NCBI RefSeq assembly: GCF_026343335.1
Contig: NZ_JAPELX010000001.1
Span: 1,116,001 to 1,180,000, forward strand
DNA length: 64,000 nucleotides
DNA from: Streptomyces sp. NBC_00078
GTDB lineage: Bacteria > Actinomycetota > Actinomycetes > Streptomycetales > Streptomycetaceae
Direction: 5' to 3'
Below, in pieces: positions 17,996-26,146 of the stretch. The notes under the pieces are model-generated. The model made no database searches, was not told the DNA's origin, and saw nothing but the letters and a program-made list of their open reading frames with translations. The first letter of the stretch is position 1, and each line of letters starts with the position of its first letter. A program made the position numbers and the translations under genes.

Positions 17996-18859
17996 CTACG
18001 CCGCCCGGTGGTCGTCGAGGAACGCTTCGAGGCCGGCGAGGTCGTCGGTGTTGAAGTAGTCGACGCCGGCGGCGAGCAGCTCGGCCCACAACGCGTCGCG
18101 GGCGGGGCCGGCCAGGTCAGGGGTGTTCCAGAAGCGCACCTTCTGCCCGTGCGCGTGCGCCTGGCGGATCATGCCGCGCAGCTGCTGCCGCTCGGCGTCG
18201 GGGAAGGTGCCCTCGCCGAGCCAGGTGAAGTTGAGCTGCCAGTTGTCGCTGACCAGCGGGATGAAGGAGGCGGGCGCCGCGGTGCCGAGGTCGGTGAGCC
18301 GGCCGTCGTAGAAGGCCCGCCGTACGGTCTGGGCCTCCATGGGCGTACGCGCGGCGCGGTCGCCGGAGATCACGTTGGTGATGGCGCCGGGGTGCACGCG
18401 GCCGTGGACGCAGGTCGTGAAGAGGTGCTTGTAGCGCTGGAGGTGGCGGTCGAGTTCGAGGTACGTCGACGAGCCCTCGGTCTTGATGTCGATGAGCAGC
18501 TGCAGGGGCCGTCGGTAACCCCGGTACACGGAACCGCGGTTGGCCTTGACGATGGCGGCCAGCGGGTCGAGGTAGAGGGATTCCAGGGTGCGGGCCGGGT
18601 CGAGCTCGGAGGCGTCGTGGCCGATGAGGAGCTGGTCGCCGACGAGGAAGATGTCGGCCTCGACGCTGCCGAAGCGGTGGTCGAGGGCGTCGAAGAGGGG
18701 GCGCGGATGGTCGTAGTCGTTGTGGGCGTGGGCGCGCCACAACGGGCGCCGGTGGTGCTTGTTCCCCTCGGCAAACGCGCTGCCCGCGGGCGGGGCGAGC
18801 ACGACCGCGGCGGCGGCGCCGAGGGCGGTGAGGGCTCTGCGGCGGGTGATGAGGGCCAT
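17996..18859 (-). CDS. Secreted glycerophosphodiester phosphodiesterase/PI-PLC-like protein
   Basis: A 287-residue exported TIM-barrel phosphodiesterase. The start ATG 18859 has GGGAGG six bases upstream and gives a twin-arginine signal (ITRRRALTALGAAAAVVLA, cleavage near residue 30). The mature part has WRAHAHNDYDHPRPLFDAL and FGSVEADIFLVGDQLLIGHD, in which the HNDY, E-D and H residues match the GDPD/PI-PLC-like metal and catalytic positions, and later LLIDIKTEGSSTY. It probably releases alcohols and glycerophosphate from phospholipid headgroups outside the cell. It reads toward the small membrane gene at 17691. Confidence 0.82.
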   Translation of the reverse strand: MALITRRRALTALGAAAAVVLAPPAGSAFAEGNKHHRRPLWRAHAHNDYDHPRPLFDALDHRFGSVEADIFLVGDQLLIGHDASELDPARTLESLYLDPLAAIVKANRGSVYRGYRRPLQLLIDIKTEGSSTYLELDRHLQRYKHLFTTCVHGRVHPGAITNVISGDRAARTPMEAQTVRRAFYDGRLTDLGTAAPASFIPLVSDNWQLNFTWLGEGTFPDAERQQLRGMIRQAHAHGQKVRFWNTPDLAGPARDALWAELLAAGVDYFNTDDLAGLEAFLDDHRAA

Positions 18860-18993
18860 GTGCTGCCTCCCTGTGGGGCGGGTCGGAACCACAGGGAGTA
18901 TGAGACGGACCGGTCTCCAATGAACCTGTACCTGCCAGGAGTTGGCCGGACAGCCGCTGCTTGTTCACTCCTTCCGCGTAGCCGCACGAAAAG

Positions 18994-19014
18994 GCCCGCC
19001 CCAGGGGGGCGGGC
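18994..19014 (-). terminator. GC-rich hairpin after the acyl-CoA dehydrogenase operon
   Basis: GCCCGCCCC (18994-19002) and GGGGCGGGC (19006-19014) pair around AGG; T residues follow on the plus strand and A residues on the other side. It lies 25 bases past the stop at 19040. Confidence 0.75.
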
Positions 19015-19039
19015 TTCATCGGGTGAACGGCGGACGATG

Positions 19040-20131
19040 TCAGGGGGCTTGCAGGTCGACCAGTTCGGCCACGGCTCCGCGGTGGGCGCCGGCCGTGCCG
19101 TACGCGATCGAGTCGGCCTTGGCCCGCTTGAGGCAGAGGTGGATGGGGTGCTCCCAGGTCATGCCGATGCCGGCGTGCAACTGCAGCGCCTCCTCTGCGG
19201 CGTGGACGGCGACGGACGACGCGTACGCCTGGGCCACCGCCACCGCCACATCGGCGTCCTCGCCGCTCGCCAGGGCGTCGGCCGCGTTGCGGGCGGCCGC
19301 GCGGAGGTTGACCACCTCCAGCCACAGCTGGGCGAGCCGGTGCTTGAGCGCCTGGAAGCCGCCGACGGGCCGGTTGAACTGCTTGCGCTCCTTCAGATAG
19401 CGGACCGTCTCGGTCAACGCCCATTCGGCGAGGCCGAGTTGCTCGGAAGCAAGCAGTCCGGCGCCGGCCCGCAGAGCGCGTCGCACGGCGGGTTCGGCGT
19501 CGCCGATCCGGCGGGCGCCCGTCCCGTGGAGGGTGACGGCCGCCAGCGGCCGGGTGAGGTCGAAGGAGGTCTGCGGGGTGACGGTCGCGGCGTCCGCGTC
19601 GACCGCGTACAGGCCGCCGTCCTCGGCCGGCACCAGCAGGACATCGGCGACCGCCGCGTCCGCGATGCCGGTCAGCTCCCCGTGCAGGGTGCCGTCTTCG
19701 ACGCGTACCGCCTTGTGGGCGCCGCCCGGAGCGACGTTCAGCGCGACGGCGAGCACGCCGATCTTCCGTGCCGACGCCAGCTCGGCCAGCAGGCCGTCGG
19801 CCTCGCACTCCAGCAGTGCCTCGGTGGCGACGACGGAACTGGTGAGATACGGCACGGGAGCGACCGCGCGCCCCAACTCCTCCAGGACCACGGCGACTTC
19901 ACGGTGCGTGGCGCCCTGTCCGCCCTTGGCCTCGGGCACCAGCAGGCCGGCCAGGCCCATGCCGTCCGCGAGGGCCTTCCAGGCAGCGAGGTCGTGCGGG
20001 GTGCCGGACTCGGTGCGTGCGATGACGCCGGGCGCGTCGCAGTGGTCGGCGAGCAGGTCCCGTACGGCGTCCCGCAGCGCCTCTTGCTCCTCCGAGTACA
20101 GCAGGTCGGGCTGTGTGCGCCGCGTGGTCAT
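19040..20131 (-). CDS. Acyl-CoA dehydrogenase family protein, smaller subunit-like
   Basis: A 363-residue flavoprotein. It has the N-terminal DLLYSEEQEALRDAVRDLL helix and the C-terminal acyl-CoA dehydrogenase bundle (RKQFNRPVGGFQALKHRLAQ; EEALQLHAGIGMTWEHPIHL). Motifs of the middle beta domain are poorly conserved, as in the less typical partner of heteromeric acyl-CoA dehydrogenases. Start ATG 20131 overlaps the stop of the upstream dehydrogenase gene by four bases, so the two are co-translated and may form an alpha2beta2 enzyme, as known for steroid side-chain dehydrogenases of actinobacteria. The substrate cannot be read from sequence. Confidence 0.88.
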   Translation of the reverse strand: MTTRRTQPDLLYSEEQEALRDAVRDLLADHCDAPGVIARTESGTPHDLAAWKALADGMGLAGLLVPEAKGGQGATHREVAVVLEELGRAVAPVPYLTSSVVATEALLECEADGLLAELASARKIGVLAVALNVAPGGAHKAVRVEDGTLHGELTGIADAAVADVLLVPAEDGGLYAVDADAATVTPQTSFDLTRPLAAVTLHGTGARRIGDAEPAVRRALRAGAGLLASEQLGLAEWALTETVRYLKERKQFNRPVGGFQALKHRLAQLWLEVVNLRAAARNAADALASGEDADVAVAVAQAYASSVAVHAAEEALQLHAGIGMTWEHPIHLCLKRAKADSIAYGTAGAHRGAVAELVDLQAP

Positions 20132-21309
20132 CGGCTCAGGTCCTTCCATGCGACGTCCTTGTCGGTGCGCGGCTCGGCGGGCAGGCCCAGGACGCGTTCG
20201 GCGACGATGTTCAGCAGGACCTCGCTGGTCCCGCCCTCGATGCTGTTGCCCTTCGAGCGGAGGTAGCGGTAGCCGGCCTCGCGGCCGGTGAAGTCCACCA
20301 GTTCGGGACGGCGCATGGTCCAGTCGTCGTACAACAGGCCTTCCTCGCCCAGGAGTTCGACCTCCAGGCCGCTGATCTCCTGGTTGAGGCGGGCGAACGC
20401 GAGCTTCATGCCTGCGCCCTCGGGGCCGGGCTGGCCGACGGTGAGCTGCTGGCGCAGGCGTTCGCCGGTGAGCCGGGCGACCTCGGCGTCGACCCAGAGC
20501 TTCAGCAGCCGCTGGTGCAGGTCGGCGGTGCGCAGTTCCGGCCGCTCACGCCAGGTCCTGGCGATCGGGCCGATCATGCCTCCCTCGCGGGGCAGCCGCA
20601 TGCCGCCGATGGCCACGCGTTCGTTGTTGAGCGTGGTCTGGGCGACCCGCCAGCCGTCGCCGACCTCGCCGAGGCGGTGGGAGTCGGGGATGCGGACGTC
20701 GGTGAGGAAGACCTCGTTGAACTCGGCCTCACCGGTGATCTGGCGCAGCGGACGGACCTCGACGCCGGGGTCGGTCATGTCGCAGATGAAGTAGGTGATA
20801 CCGGCGTGCTTGGGCACGTCCGGGTCGGTGCGGGCGATGAGGATGGCCCAGCGGGAGTTGTGCGCGCCGGACGTCCACACCTTCTGCCCGTTGACGATCC
20901 AGTCGTCGCCCTCACGGACGGCCCGGGTCCCGAGTGCGGCGAGGTCGGAGCCGGCACCGGGCTCGCTGAACAGCTGGCACCAGACCTCCTCGCCGATCCA
21001 CAACGGCCGCAGAAAGCGCTGCTTCTGCTCCTGTGTGCCGTACTTGAGGATGGTCGGAGCGGCCATGCCGAGTCCGATGCCGTTGCGGCGCGCGTCGTTG
21101 TCGGGGGCTTCGGCCGCCTCCAGCCCGGCGTCCACGACGGCCTGGAGGGAGCGCGGGGCGCCCAGCCCGCCGAGGCCCTCGGGGTAGTGCACCCATGCCA
21201 GACCCGCGTCGAAGCGGGCCTTGAGGAAGTCCAGGCGGTCGGTGGTGGCGGGCGGGTACGCGGACAGCAACTCGGCCGTGCGGCGCCTCAGTTCGGCTGC
21301 GTCGGTCAT
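20128..21309 (-). CDS. Acyl-CoA dehydrogenase
   Basis: A 393-residue FAD acyl-CoA dehydrogenase with canonical motifs: CQLFSEPGAGSDLAALGTRA and DDWIVNGQKVWTSGAHNS in the middle domain, and RYLRSKGNSIEGGTSEVLLN at the C-terminus. It catalyses alpha-beta desaturation of an acyl-CoA. Start ATG 21309 shares one base with the TGA of the upstream quinone reductase gene, so all three genes form one operon. Together with 19040-20131 it probably forms a two-subunit enzyme. The open frame continues upstream to 22149 only as a shadow. Confidence 0.92.
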   Translation of the reverse strand: MTDAAELRRRTAELLSAYPPATTDRLDFLKARFDAGLAWVHYPEGLGGLGAPRSLQAVVDAGLEAAEAPDNDARRNGIGLGMAAPTILKYGTQEQKQRFLRPLWIGEEVWCQLFSEPGAGSDLAALGTRAVREGDDWIVNGQKVWTSGAHNSRWAILIARTDPDVPKHAGITYFICDMTDPGVEVRPLRQITGEAEFNEVFLTDVRIPDSHRLGEVGDGWRVAQTTLNNERVAIGGMRLPREGGMIGPIARTWRERPELRTADLHQRLLKLWVDAEVARLTGERLRQQLTVGQPGPEGAGMKLAFARLNQEISGLEVELLGEEGLLYDDWTMRRPELVDFTGREAGYRYLRSKGNSIEGGTSEVLLNIVAERVLGLPAEPRTDKDVAWKDLSR

Positions 21310-22289
21310 CAGGCGGCTCCATCCTGAAGCGACAGGGACGGCACCACGGCGACCCGGCCCGTCGTCACCCCGTCGCCGACCCGCTGCACGGCGGCCGCGG
21401 CCTCCGCCAGCGGTACGCGCTCGCTGACGAGCGGCTTGATGGCACCCCGGGCGGCAAGCTCGGTGAGCTGCTCGTGGCAGTGCTGGATCAGCTTCGGGTT
21501 CTTGGTGCCGTACAGGCCCCAGTGCAGGCCGAGGATGGAGTAGTTCTTCACCAGGGCGTGGTTCAGCCCCGGACTGGGGATGGTGCCGCTCGCGAAGCCG
21601 ACGACCACGATCCGGCCCTCGAAGGCGACGACCTTGGTGGACTGGGTGTAGGCCTCGCCGCCGACCGGGTCGTAGATCACGTCGGCGCCCCGGCCGCCCG
21701 TGGCCTCCTTGACCGCGGCGACGACGTCCTCGCTGCGCCGGTCGACCACCACGTCGCAGCCCAGCTCCCGGGCGACGGCGGCCTTGTCTGCACCGCCGAC
21801 GACACCGATGACCCGCGCCCCGGCGGCCTTGCCCAGCTGCACGGCCGCGCTGCCGACCCCTCCTGCGGCAGCGTGGACGAGCAGCGTCTCGCCGGCTTCC
21901 AGACCGGCTCGGCGGTGCAGACCGAACCAGCCCGTCTGGTAGCCGATGTGCAGGGCGGCGCTCTCCGCGTCGTCCAGCGACTCGGGCGCGGGCAGCAGGG
22001 CGGCGGCGTCCGCGACGGCGTACTCGGCGAAACCGCCGTACGGCAGCGCGGGGTTGGCGATCACCCGGCGGCCGTCCCCGGTCTCGCCGCAGATCTCCAC
22101 GCCCGGTGTGAACGGCAGCGGCGGGCGCACCTGGTAGTGGCCCCGGCACATCAGCACGTCCGGGAAGTTGATGTTCGCGGCACGCACCTTCAGCAGCACC
22201 TGGCCGTCACCGGGCGTGGGCCGCTCCACCTCCTCGAGCCGCATCACCTCGCTCGGCTCGCCGTTCTCGTGCACTTGCCATGCCTGCAT
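21309..22289 (-). CDS. NADPH:quinone oxidoreductase, MDR superfamily
   Basis: A 326-residue zinc-independent medium-chain reductase. The Rossmann motif is LVHAAAGGVGSAAVQLGKAAG near residue 145, preceded by ALHIGYQTGWFGLHRRAGL, which fits quinone-oxidoreductase-like enzymes. Catalytic zinc cysteines are absent. It is the first gene of the operon with two acyl-CoA dehydrogenases. It could reduce an enone or act on an enoyl-CoA in the same catabolic route; this is inferred from context. Confidence 0.88.
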   Translation of the reverse strand: MQAWQVHENGEPSEVMRLEEVERPTPGDGQVLLKVRAANINFPDVLMCRGHYQVRPPLPFTPGVEICGETGDGRRVIANPALPYGGFAEYAVADAAALLPAPESLDDAESAALHIGYQTGWFGLHRRAGLEAGETLLVHAAAGGVGSAAVQLGKAAGARVIGVVGGADKAAVARELGCDVVVDRRSEDVVAAVKEATGGRGADVIYDPVGGEAYTQSTKVVAFEGRIVVVGFASGTIPSPGLNHALVKNYSILGLHWGLYGTKNPKLIQHCHEQLTELAARGAIKPLVSERVPLAEAAAAVQRVGDGVTTGRVAVVPSLSLQDGAA

Positions 22290-22405
22290 GCGGTGCCTCC
22301 ACGGGACTGCGTCGTCTGACCGGGGTCCACCGCATACTAAGCGGTCGCTTGCCTCCGAGGGAACAGCGCTGCCGCGAACGTCACATTCCGCGCTTCGGCA
22401 CAGCC

Positions 22406-23146
22406 CTACACGAGGGGCGGGGCAGCGTCCGGCTCCGGCGTGATGTCCTGCACGGCCACGCCGTCGAGCGGTATCGGCGGAGCCGCCTGCACCTTGAGGA
22501 CGGCCGCCGCCACCTGCTCTCGCACCTCTTCCGGGAGCGGGGTTCCATGGATGGTGTCCATCAGGTCCTGGGCGAGGTGGTGCAGCTTTGTGTTGGTGTT
22601 CTGGGAGGCCGTGACGAGCACGGTCCAGGCGGCTTCGGCACTCAGGCTGAAGGAGGCCATCAGGATGCCGCGGGCCACGTCTATGGCAGGACGGGTCTGC
22701 ATGGCCCGGCGCAGCTGTGCCACCTCGGTGCGCAGTTCCTGGTCGACGCCCTTCTCCTGCCTCCGGCCGTCAAGGACCTCGGGGACCGCGGCATGAGGAC
22801 CGTCCGGGCCGGGGTGCGTGAACAGCTCCCCGGCGCCGGTGAGGTCGAGCAGCCGCTGGACCTCCGGGCTGCAGGCCCTGACGGCGACCGTCTTGCCCTG
22901 GAGCAGGGCCTGGCGCCGCAGGTCGAGCAGGATGTTGAGGCCGCCGCAGTCGCAGAATCGGACGGCACTCAGATCCAGGTCGACCCCGGTGGCCGAACGG
23001 CCGAGGATGTCGCGGAGCTCGGACTGGAGCTGCTGGGCACCGATGTCGAGCTCGCCGCGCACCGTGACGCTCATCCGGCTGCCGACCTCCGCCGACCTGA
23101 TTGTGGCCAGGCCCGGGGGCTGTGCCGAGTGCACACGTTCCGGCAT
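22406..23146 (-). CDS. STAS-ANTAR regulatory protein
   Basis: A 246-residue soluble protein with two domains. The first (about residues 15-110) is a STAS or anti-sigma-antagonist fold, with SVTVRGELDIGAQQLQSELR and DLSAVRFCDCGGLNILLDLR; the position usually phosphorylated is within the CDCGG loop, where the typical DSSG Ser is replaced by Cys. The second (about 145-205) is ANTAR, with ELRTEVAQLRRAMQTRPAID, ARGILMASFSLSAEAAWTVL; ANTAR domains bind paired RNA hairpins as antiterminators. Start ATG 23146 follows GGGGAAGGG; the frame is open to 23206. It stands alone and its RNA target is unknown. Confidence 0.83.
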   Translation of the reverse strand: MPERVHSAQPPGLATIRSAEVGSRMSVTVRGELDIGAQQLQSELRDILGRSATGVDLDLSAVRFCDCGGLNILLDLRRQALLQGKTVAVRACSPEVQRLLDLTGAGELFTHPGPDGPHAAVPEVLDGRRQEKGVDQELRTEVAQLRRAMQTRPAIDVARGILMASFSLSAEAAWTVLVTASQNTNTKLHHLAQDLMDTIHGTPLPEEVREQVAAAVLKVQAAPPIPLDGVAVQDITPEPDAAPPLV

Positions 23147-23276
23147 GACCCTTCCCCTCACGTACTCGCTTGCCTCCGCCTTCAGGTTCCCCTTCTCACC
23201 CCTCATACGTCAACTAATACATGAAACAGAGTTCGGGTTTTTGAATGCGCGAATGGTTGGTCGCTAGAGTTGGCAC

Positions 23277-23621
23277 ATGGATGGAGTGCCCGAGCCACAC
23301 ACCGGATGGACGTTTCTGACCAATCACGCACGAGTGCTTGCGGCGATCGCCGACAACCAGAGCGCCCGGATCCGCGACATCGCCGCCCACTGCAGGCTGA
23401 CCGAACGCGCGGTTCAGAAGATCATTTCCGACCTTGAGCAGGACGGCTACCTCTCGCACGTCCGGGAAGGACGCACCAACACCTACCGCATCGAGCCCGG
23501 CAAGGTCCTGCGACATCCTGCCGAGGCCGGGCTCACCGTGACATCGCTGCTGTCACTGCTCGCCCAGGCCGAGGCCGACCGTTCCCCCTCCCCCGAGAAC
23601 AGACCGCACGCCCCGGCCTGA
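23277..23621 (+). CDS. Small winged-helix transcriptional regulator
   Basis: A 114-residue protein built around one MarR-like winged helix: WTFLTNHARVLAAIADNQSA, IRDIAAHCRLTERAVQKIIS as the recognition helix, and GYLSHVREGRTNTYRIEPG as the wing. The tail from about residue 80 is probably disordered. It is divergent from the STAS-ANTAR gene, with about 130 bases between the starts. The effector and targets are unknown. A region of lower GC precedes it. Confidence 0.82.
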   Translation: MDGVPEPHTGWTFLTNHARVLAAIADNQSARIRDIAAHCRLTERAVQKIISDLEQDGYLSHVREGRTNTYRIEPGKVLRHPAEAGLTVTSLLSLLAQAEADRSPSPENRPHAPA

Positions 23622-23690
23622 TCACCCGCGGACGCGACGGGCGACCGTCGGACCGGACGGCCGGGGCGTAGTGTCCGGCGGCGCCGACCG

Positions 23691-24263
23691 CTACGCCCCC
23701 TTGGGCCGGGCCCGTACATGCATCCGCTCCCCCTGCGGCCCGAACAGGCTCAGGAACTCCGCGGGCTCCTCTCCCGTCGACCCGAACCAGTGCGGCACCC
23801 GTGTGTCGAACTCCGCCGCCTCCCCGGCGCCCATCAGCACGTCGTGCTCGCCCAGCACCACCCTCAGCCGCCCCGACAGGACGTACAGCCACTCATAGCC
23901 CTCATGGGTGCGTGGCTCGGGCTCCTCCGCCCGCCGCGGTACGAGCACCTTGAACGCCTGGAGCCCGCCGGGCTGCCGAGTGAGCGGCCAGAAGGTACGT
24001 CCGTGCCGGACCAGCGGCTGGAGACGGACGCGCGGATCGCCGACCGGCGGGGCACCGACCAGTTCGTCGAGCGGCACCTGGTGTGCCTGGGCGACCGGCA
24101 GCAGCAGTTCGAGGCTGGGCTTGCGCAGGCCGGACTCCAGACGCGACAGGGTGCTCACCGAGATGCCGGTCGCCGCGGACAGTTCCGCCAAGGTCACCTC
24201 CCGCTCCTTCCGGATCCGACGCAGCCGGGGGCCCACATCCGCGAGAACGCCTTCGGTACTCAT
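23691..24263 (-). CDS. XRE-family regulator with C-terminal cupin domain
   Basis: A 190-residue HTH_3 plus cupin protein. Residues about 10-65 form the helix-turn-helix (LRRIRKEREVTLAELSAATG, SVSTLSRLESGLRKPSLELL). Residues about 110-180 form a cupin barrel with HEGYEWLYVLSGRLRVVLG. Such regulators bind DNA through the HTH and a small ligand through the cupin. It is divergent from the truncated thioredoxin-reductase-like gene that starts at 24327, and in related loci such regulators often control that oxidoreductase; the pairing here is therefore of regulator and broken target. Confidence 0.87.
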   Translation of the reverse strand: MSTEGVLADVGPRLRRIRKEREVTLAELSAATGISVSTLSRLESGLRKPSLELLLPVAQAHQVPLDELVGAPPVGDPRVRLQPLVRHGRTFWPLTRQPGGLQAFKVLVPRRAEEPEPRTHEGYEWLYVLSGRLRVVLGEHDVLMGAGEAAEFDTRVPHWFGSTGEEPAEFLSLFGPQGERMHVRARPKGA

Positions 24264-24326
24264 GCTCGTATTGCAGAATCAGCAATGACGTTTGTCAATC
24301 CCGCACCCGCGGAGCAGGTTGTGGGC

Positions 24327-24761
24327 ATGACCGGGACATACGAAGTGATCGTGATCGGAGGCGGCGCGGCCGGACTGTCCGCGGCCCTCGTCCTGACCCG
24401 GGCCCTGCGCCGCGCCCTGGTCGTCGACGCGGGCGAACCCCGCAGCGCGCCGGCCGCCCCCATGCACGGCCATCTGTCGCGCGACGGTATGCCGCCGCAG
24501 GAGTTCCTGGCGATCGGGCGCGAGGAGATCGCACGCTACGGCGTCGAGCCGGTCCGGGACCGGGCGGTGGACGTCGGCAGGGGCGAGGACTTCGCCGAGC
24601 AGGTCGTGAACGCCGCGGCGGGCGGCTACCGGGCGGGCGCCACCGTCGACGGAGAGCTCCTCATGACGGACCTGGACGCACCACCCCAAGGCGCGCGGGG
24701 AACGGCGCGACCGGCCACAACAAGCCCGCACCCGACACACAATCCCTTCGTCCAGGTGTAA
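24327..24761 (+). pseudogene. Thioredoxin-reductase-like FAD oxidoreductase with large internal deletion
   Basis: The open frame gives 144 residues. The first 93 or so match the N-terminus of a TrxB-like NAD(P)/FAD oxidoreductase (EVIVIGGGAAGLSAALVLTR, then HGHLSRDGMPPQEFL). The sequence then passes in frame from VGRGEDFA directly into EQVVNAAAGGYRAGATVDGE, which resembles the C-terminal AQVVTAAAGG-type segment of the same family. The redox CxxC and the NAD(P) domain, about 170-190 residues, are gone. After that the frame runs on into unrelated sequence. I read this as a single in-frame deletion; the product can hardly be an active reductase. Confidence 0.72.
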
Positions 24762-24790
24762 TCCGGCGGAGCGCGTCGCACCATGGCTGC

Positions 24791-26146
24791 ATGCTGCTTG
24801 CCCGGCTGGCCCATGTGTCCCAGGAGGTCGCCGCCGCCTCGGCGCGGTCCCGGAAGATCGCTCTGCTCGCCGAGCTGTTCCGGGACGCCGAGCCGGACGA
24901 CGTGCCGATCGTGATCCCGTATCTGGCGGGACGACTGCCCCAGGGACGGCTCGGCGTCGGCTGGAAGGTGCTGAGCCGCCCGGTCGGCCCCGCCCCCGAA
25001 CCGACTCTTACCGTGCGCGAGGCCGACGCCGTGCTCACCGACCTGGGCAAGGTCGCGGGCGCCGGCTCGCAGGCCGAACGGGCCCGGCTGGTCGGGGAGT
25101 TGATGGGCGCGGCCACCGAGGACGAGCAGCGGTTCCTGTTCGGGCTGATCACCGGCGAGGTACGGCAGGGCGCCCTGGAGGCCGTGGCCGTCGAGGGGCT
25201 GGCACAGGCGACGCAGGTGCCGGCGGCGGACGTGCGGCGGGCCGTGATGCTCGCGGGCTCCCTCCAGACGGTGGCACAGGCCCTGCTCACCGACGGCCCG
25301 GCGTCGCTCGAACGCTTCCGGCTCACCGTCGGCCGCCCGGTCCTGCCGATGCTGGCGCACAGCGCCTCCTCGGTGGCCGAGGCGGTCGACAAGCTCGGCG
25401 CCTGCGCGGTCGAGGAGAAGCTGGACGGCATCCGCGTCCAGGTCCACCGGGACGGCGATTCCGTACGGATCTACACCCGCACCCTTGACGACATCACCGA
25501 CCGGCTGCCCGAACTCACCACCGCCGCACTGGAGTTGAGGAGCCGACGCTTCATCCTGGACGGTGAGGTGATCTCCTTCGGCGAGGACGGGCGGCCCCGG
25601 TCCTTCCAGGCGACGGCCGGGAGGGTCGGCTCGCGCGTGGACGTGGCGACGGCAGCCGAGTCGGTTCCCGTCTCTCCGGTCTTCTTCGACGCCCTCTCGG
25701 TCGACGACCGTGACCTGCTCGACCTGCCGTTCGCCGAGCGCCACGCGGAACTCGCCCGGCTGGTGCCCGAACCGATGCGGGTACGGCGCACCCTGGTGTC
25801 CGGGCCTCAGGACGTGGGCCCGGCCGAGGACTTCCTCGCAAAGACCCTGGAGCGCGGTCACGAGGGCGTGGTCGTCAAGGGGCTGGACGCCGCCTACGGC
25901 GCGGGCCGGCGCGGCGCGTCCTGGCTGAAGGTCAAGCCCGTGCACACGCTCGACCTGGTGGTGCTGGCCGCCGAGTGGGGCCACGGCCGCCGCACCGGCA
26001 AGCTCTCCAACCTCCACCTCGGCGCCCGCGACGCCGACGGCTCCTTCGCCATGCTCGGCAAGACGTTCAAGGGCATGACCGACGCGATGCTCACCTGGCA
26101 GACCGAGCGTCTGCAGGAGCTAGTCCCGTACTTCGCGGGTCGTTGA
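24791..26146 (+). pseudogene. ATP-dependent DNA ligase, first 444 codons, interrupted by insertion sequences
   Basis: This frame encodes the adenylation part of an ATP-dependent DNA ligase. The nucleotidyl Lys is in VEEKLDGIRVQVHRDGD; other motifs include FILDGEVISF, FFDALSVDDRDLLDLPFAER, GHEGVVVKGLD and SWLKVKPVHTLDLVVLAAEW. After TWQTERLQEL the frame enters the insertion sequence at 26124 and stops at 26144-26146. The missing 68 C-terminal residues are found in frame at 29869-30075. Rejoining both parts at the CTA codon (26120-26122 equals 29866-29868) gives 512 residues, the length expected for this actinobacterial ligase type. The lost end is part of the OB-fold domain, so activity is doubtful. 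The essential NAD-dependent ligase would be encoded elsewhere. Confidence 0.9.
26120..26123. repeat. CTAG target-site duplication, left copy
   Basis: CTAG precedes the first insertion sequence and recurs at 27898-27901 and at 29866-29869. The site lies in a Leu-Ala pair of the ligase. As a palindrome its duplication could partly be target preference, but the ligase frame is restored exactly when one copy is kept. Confidence 0.8.

Noticed and set aside
20128..22149. One 673-residue protein on the minus strand
   Set aside because: The first third is a shadow of the quinone reductase gene. The true acyl-CoA dehydrogenase starts at ATG 21309, overlapping the upstream stop.
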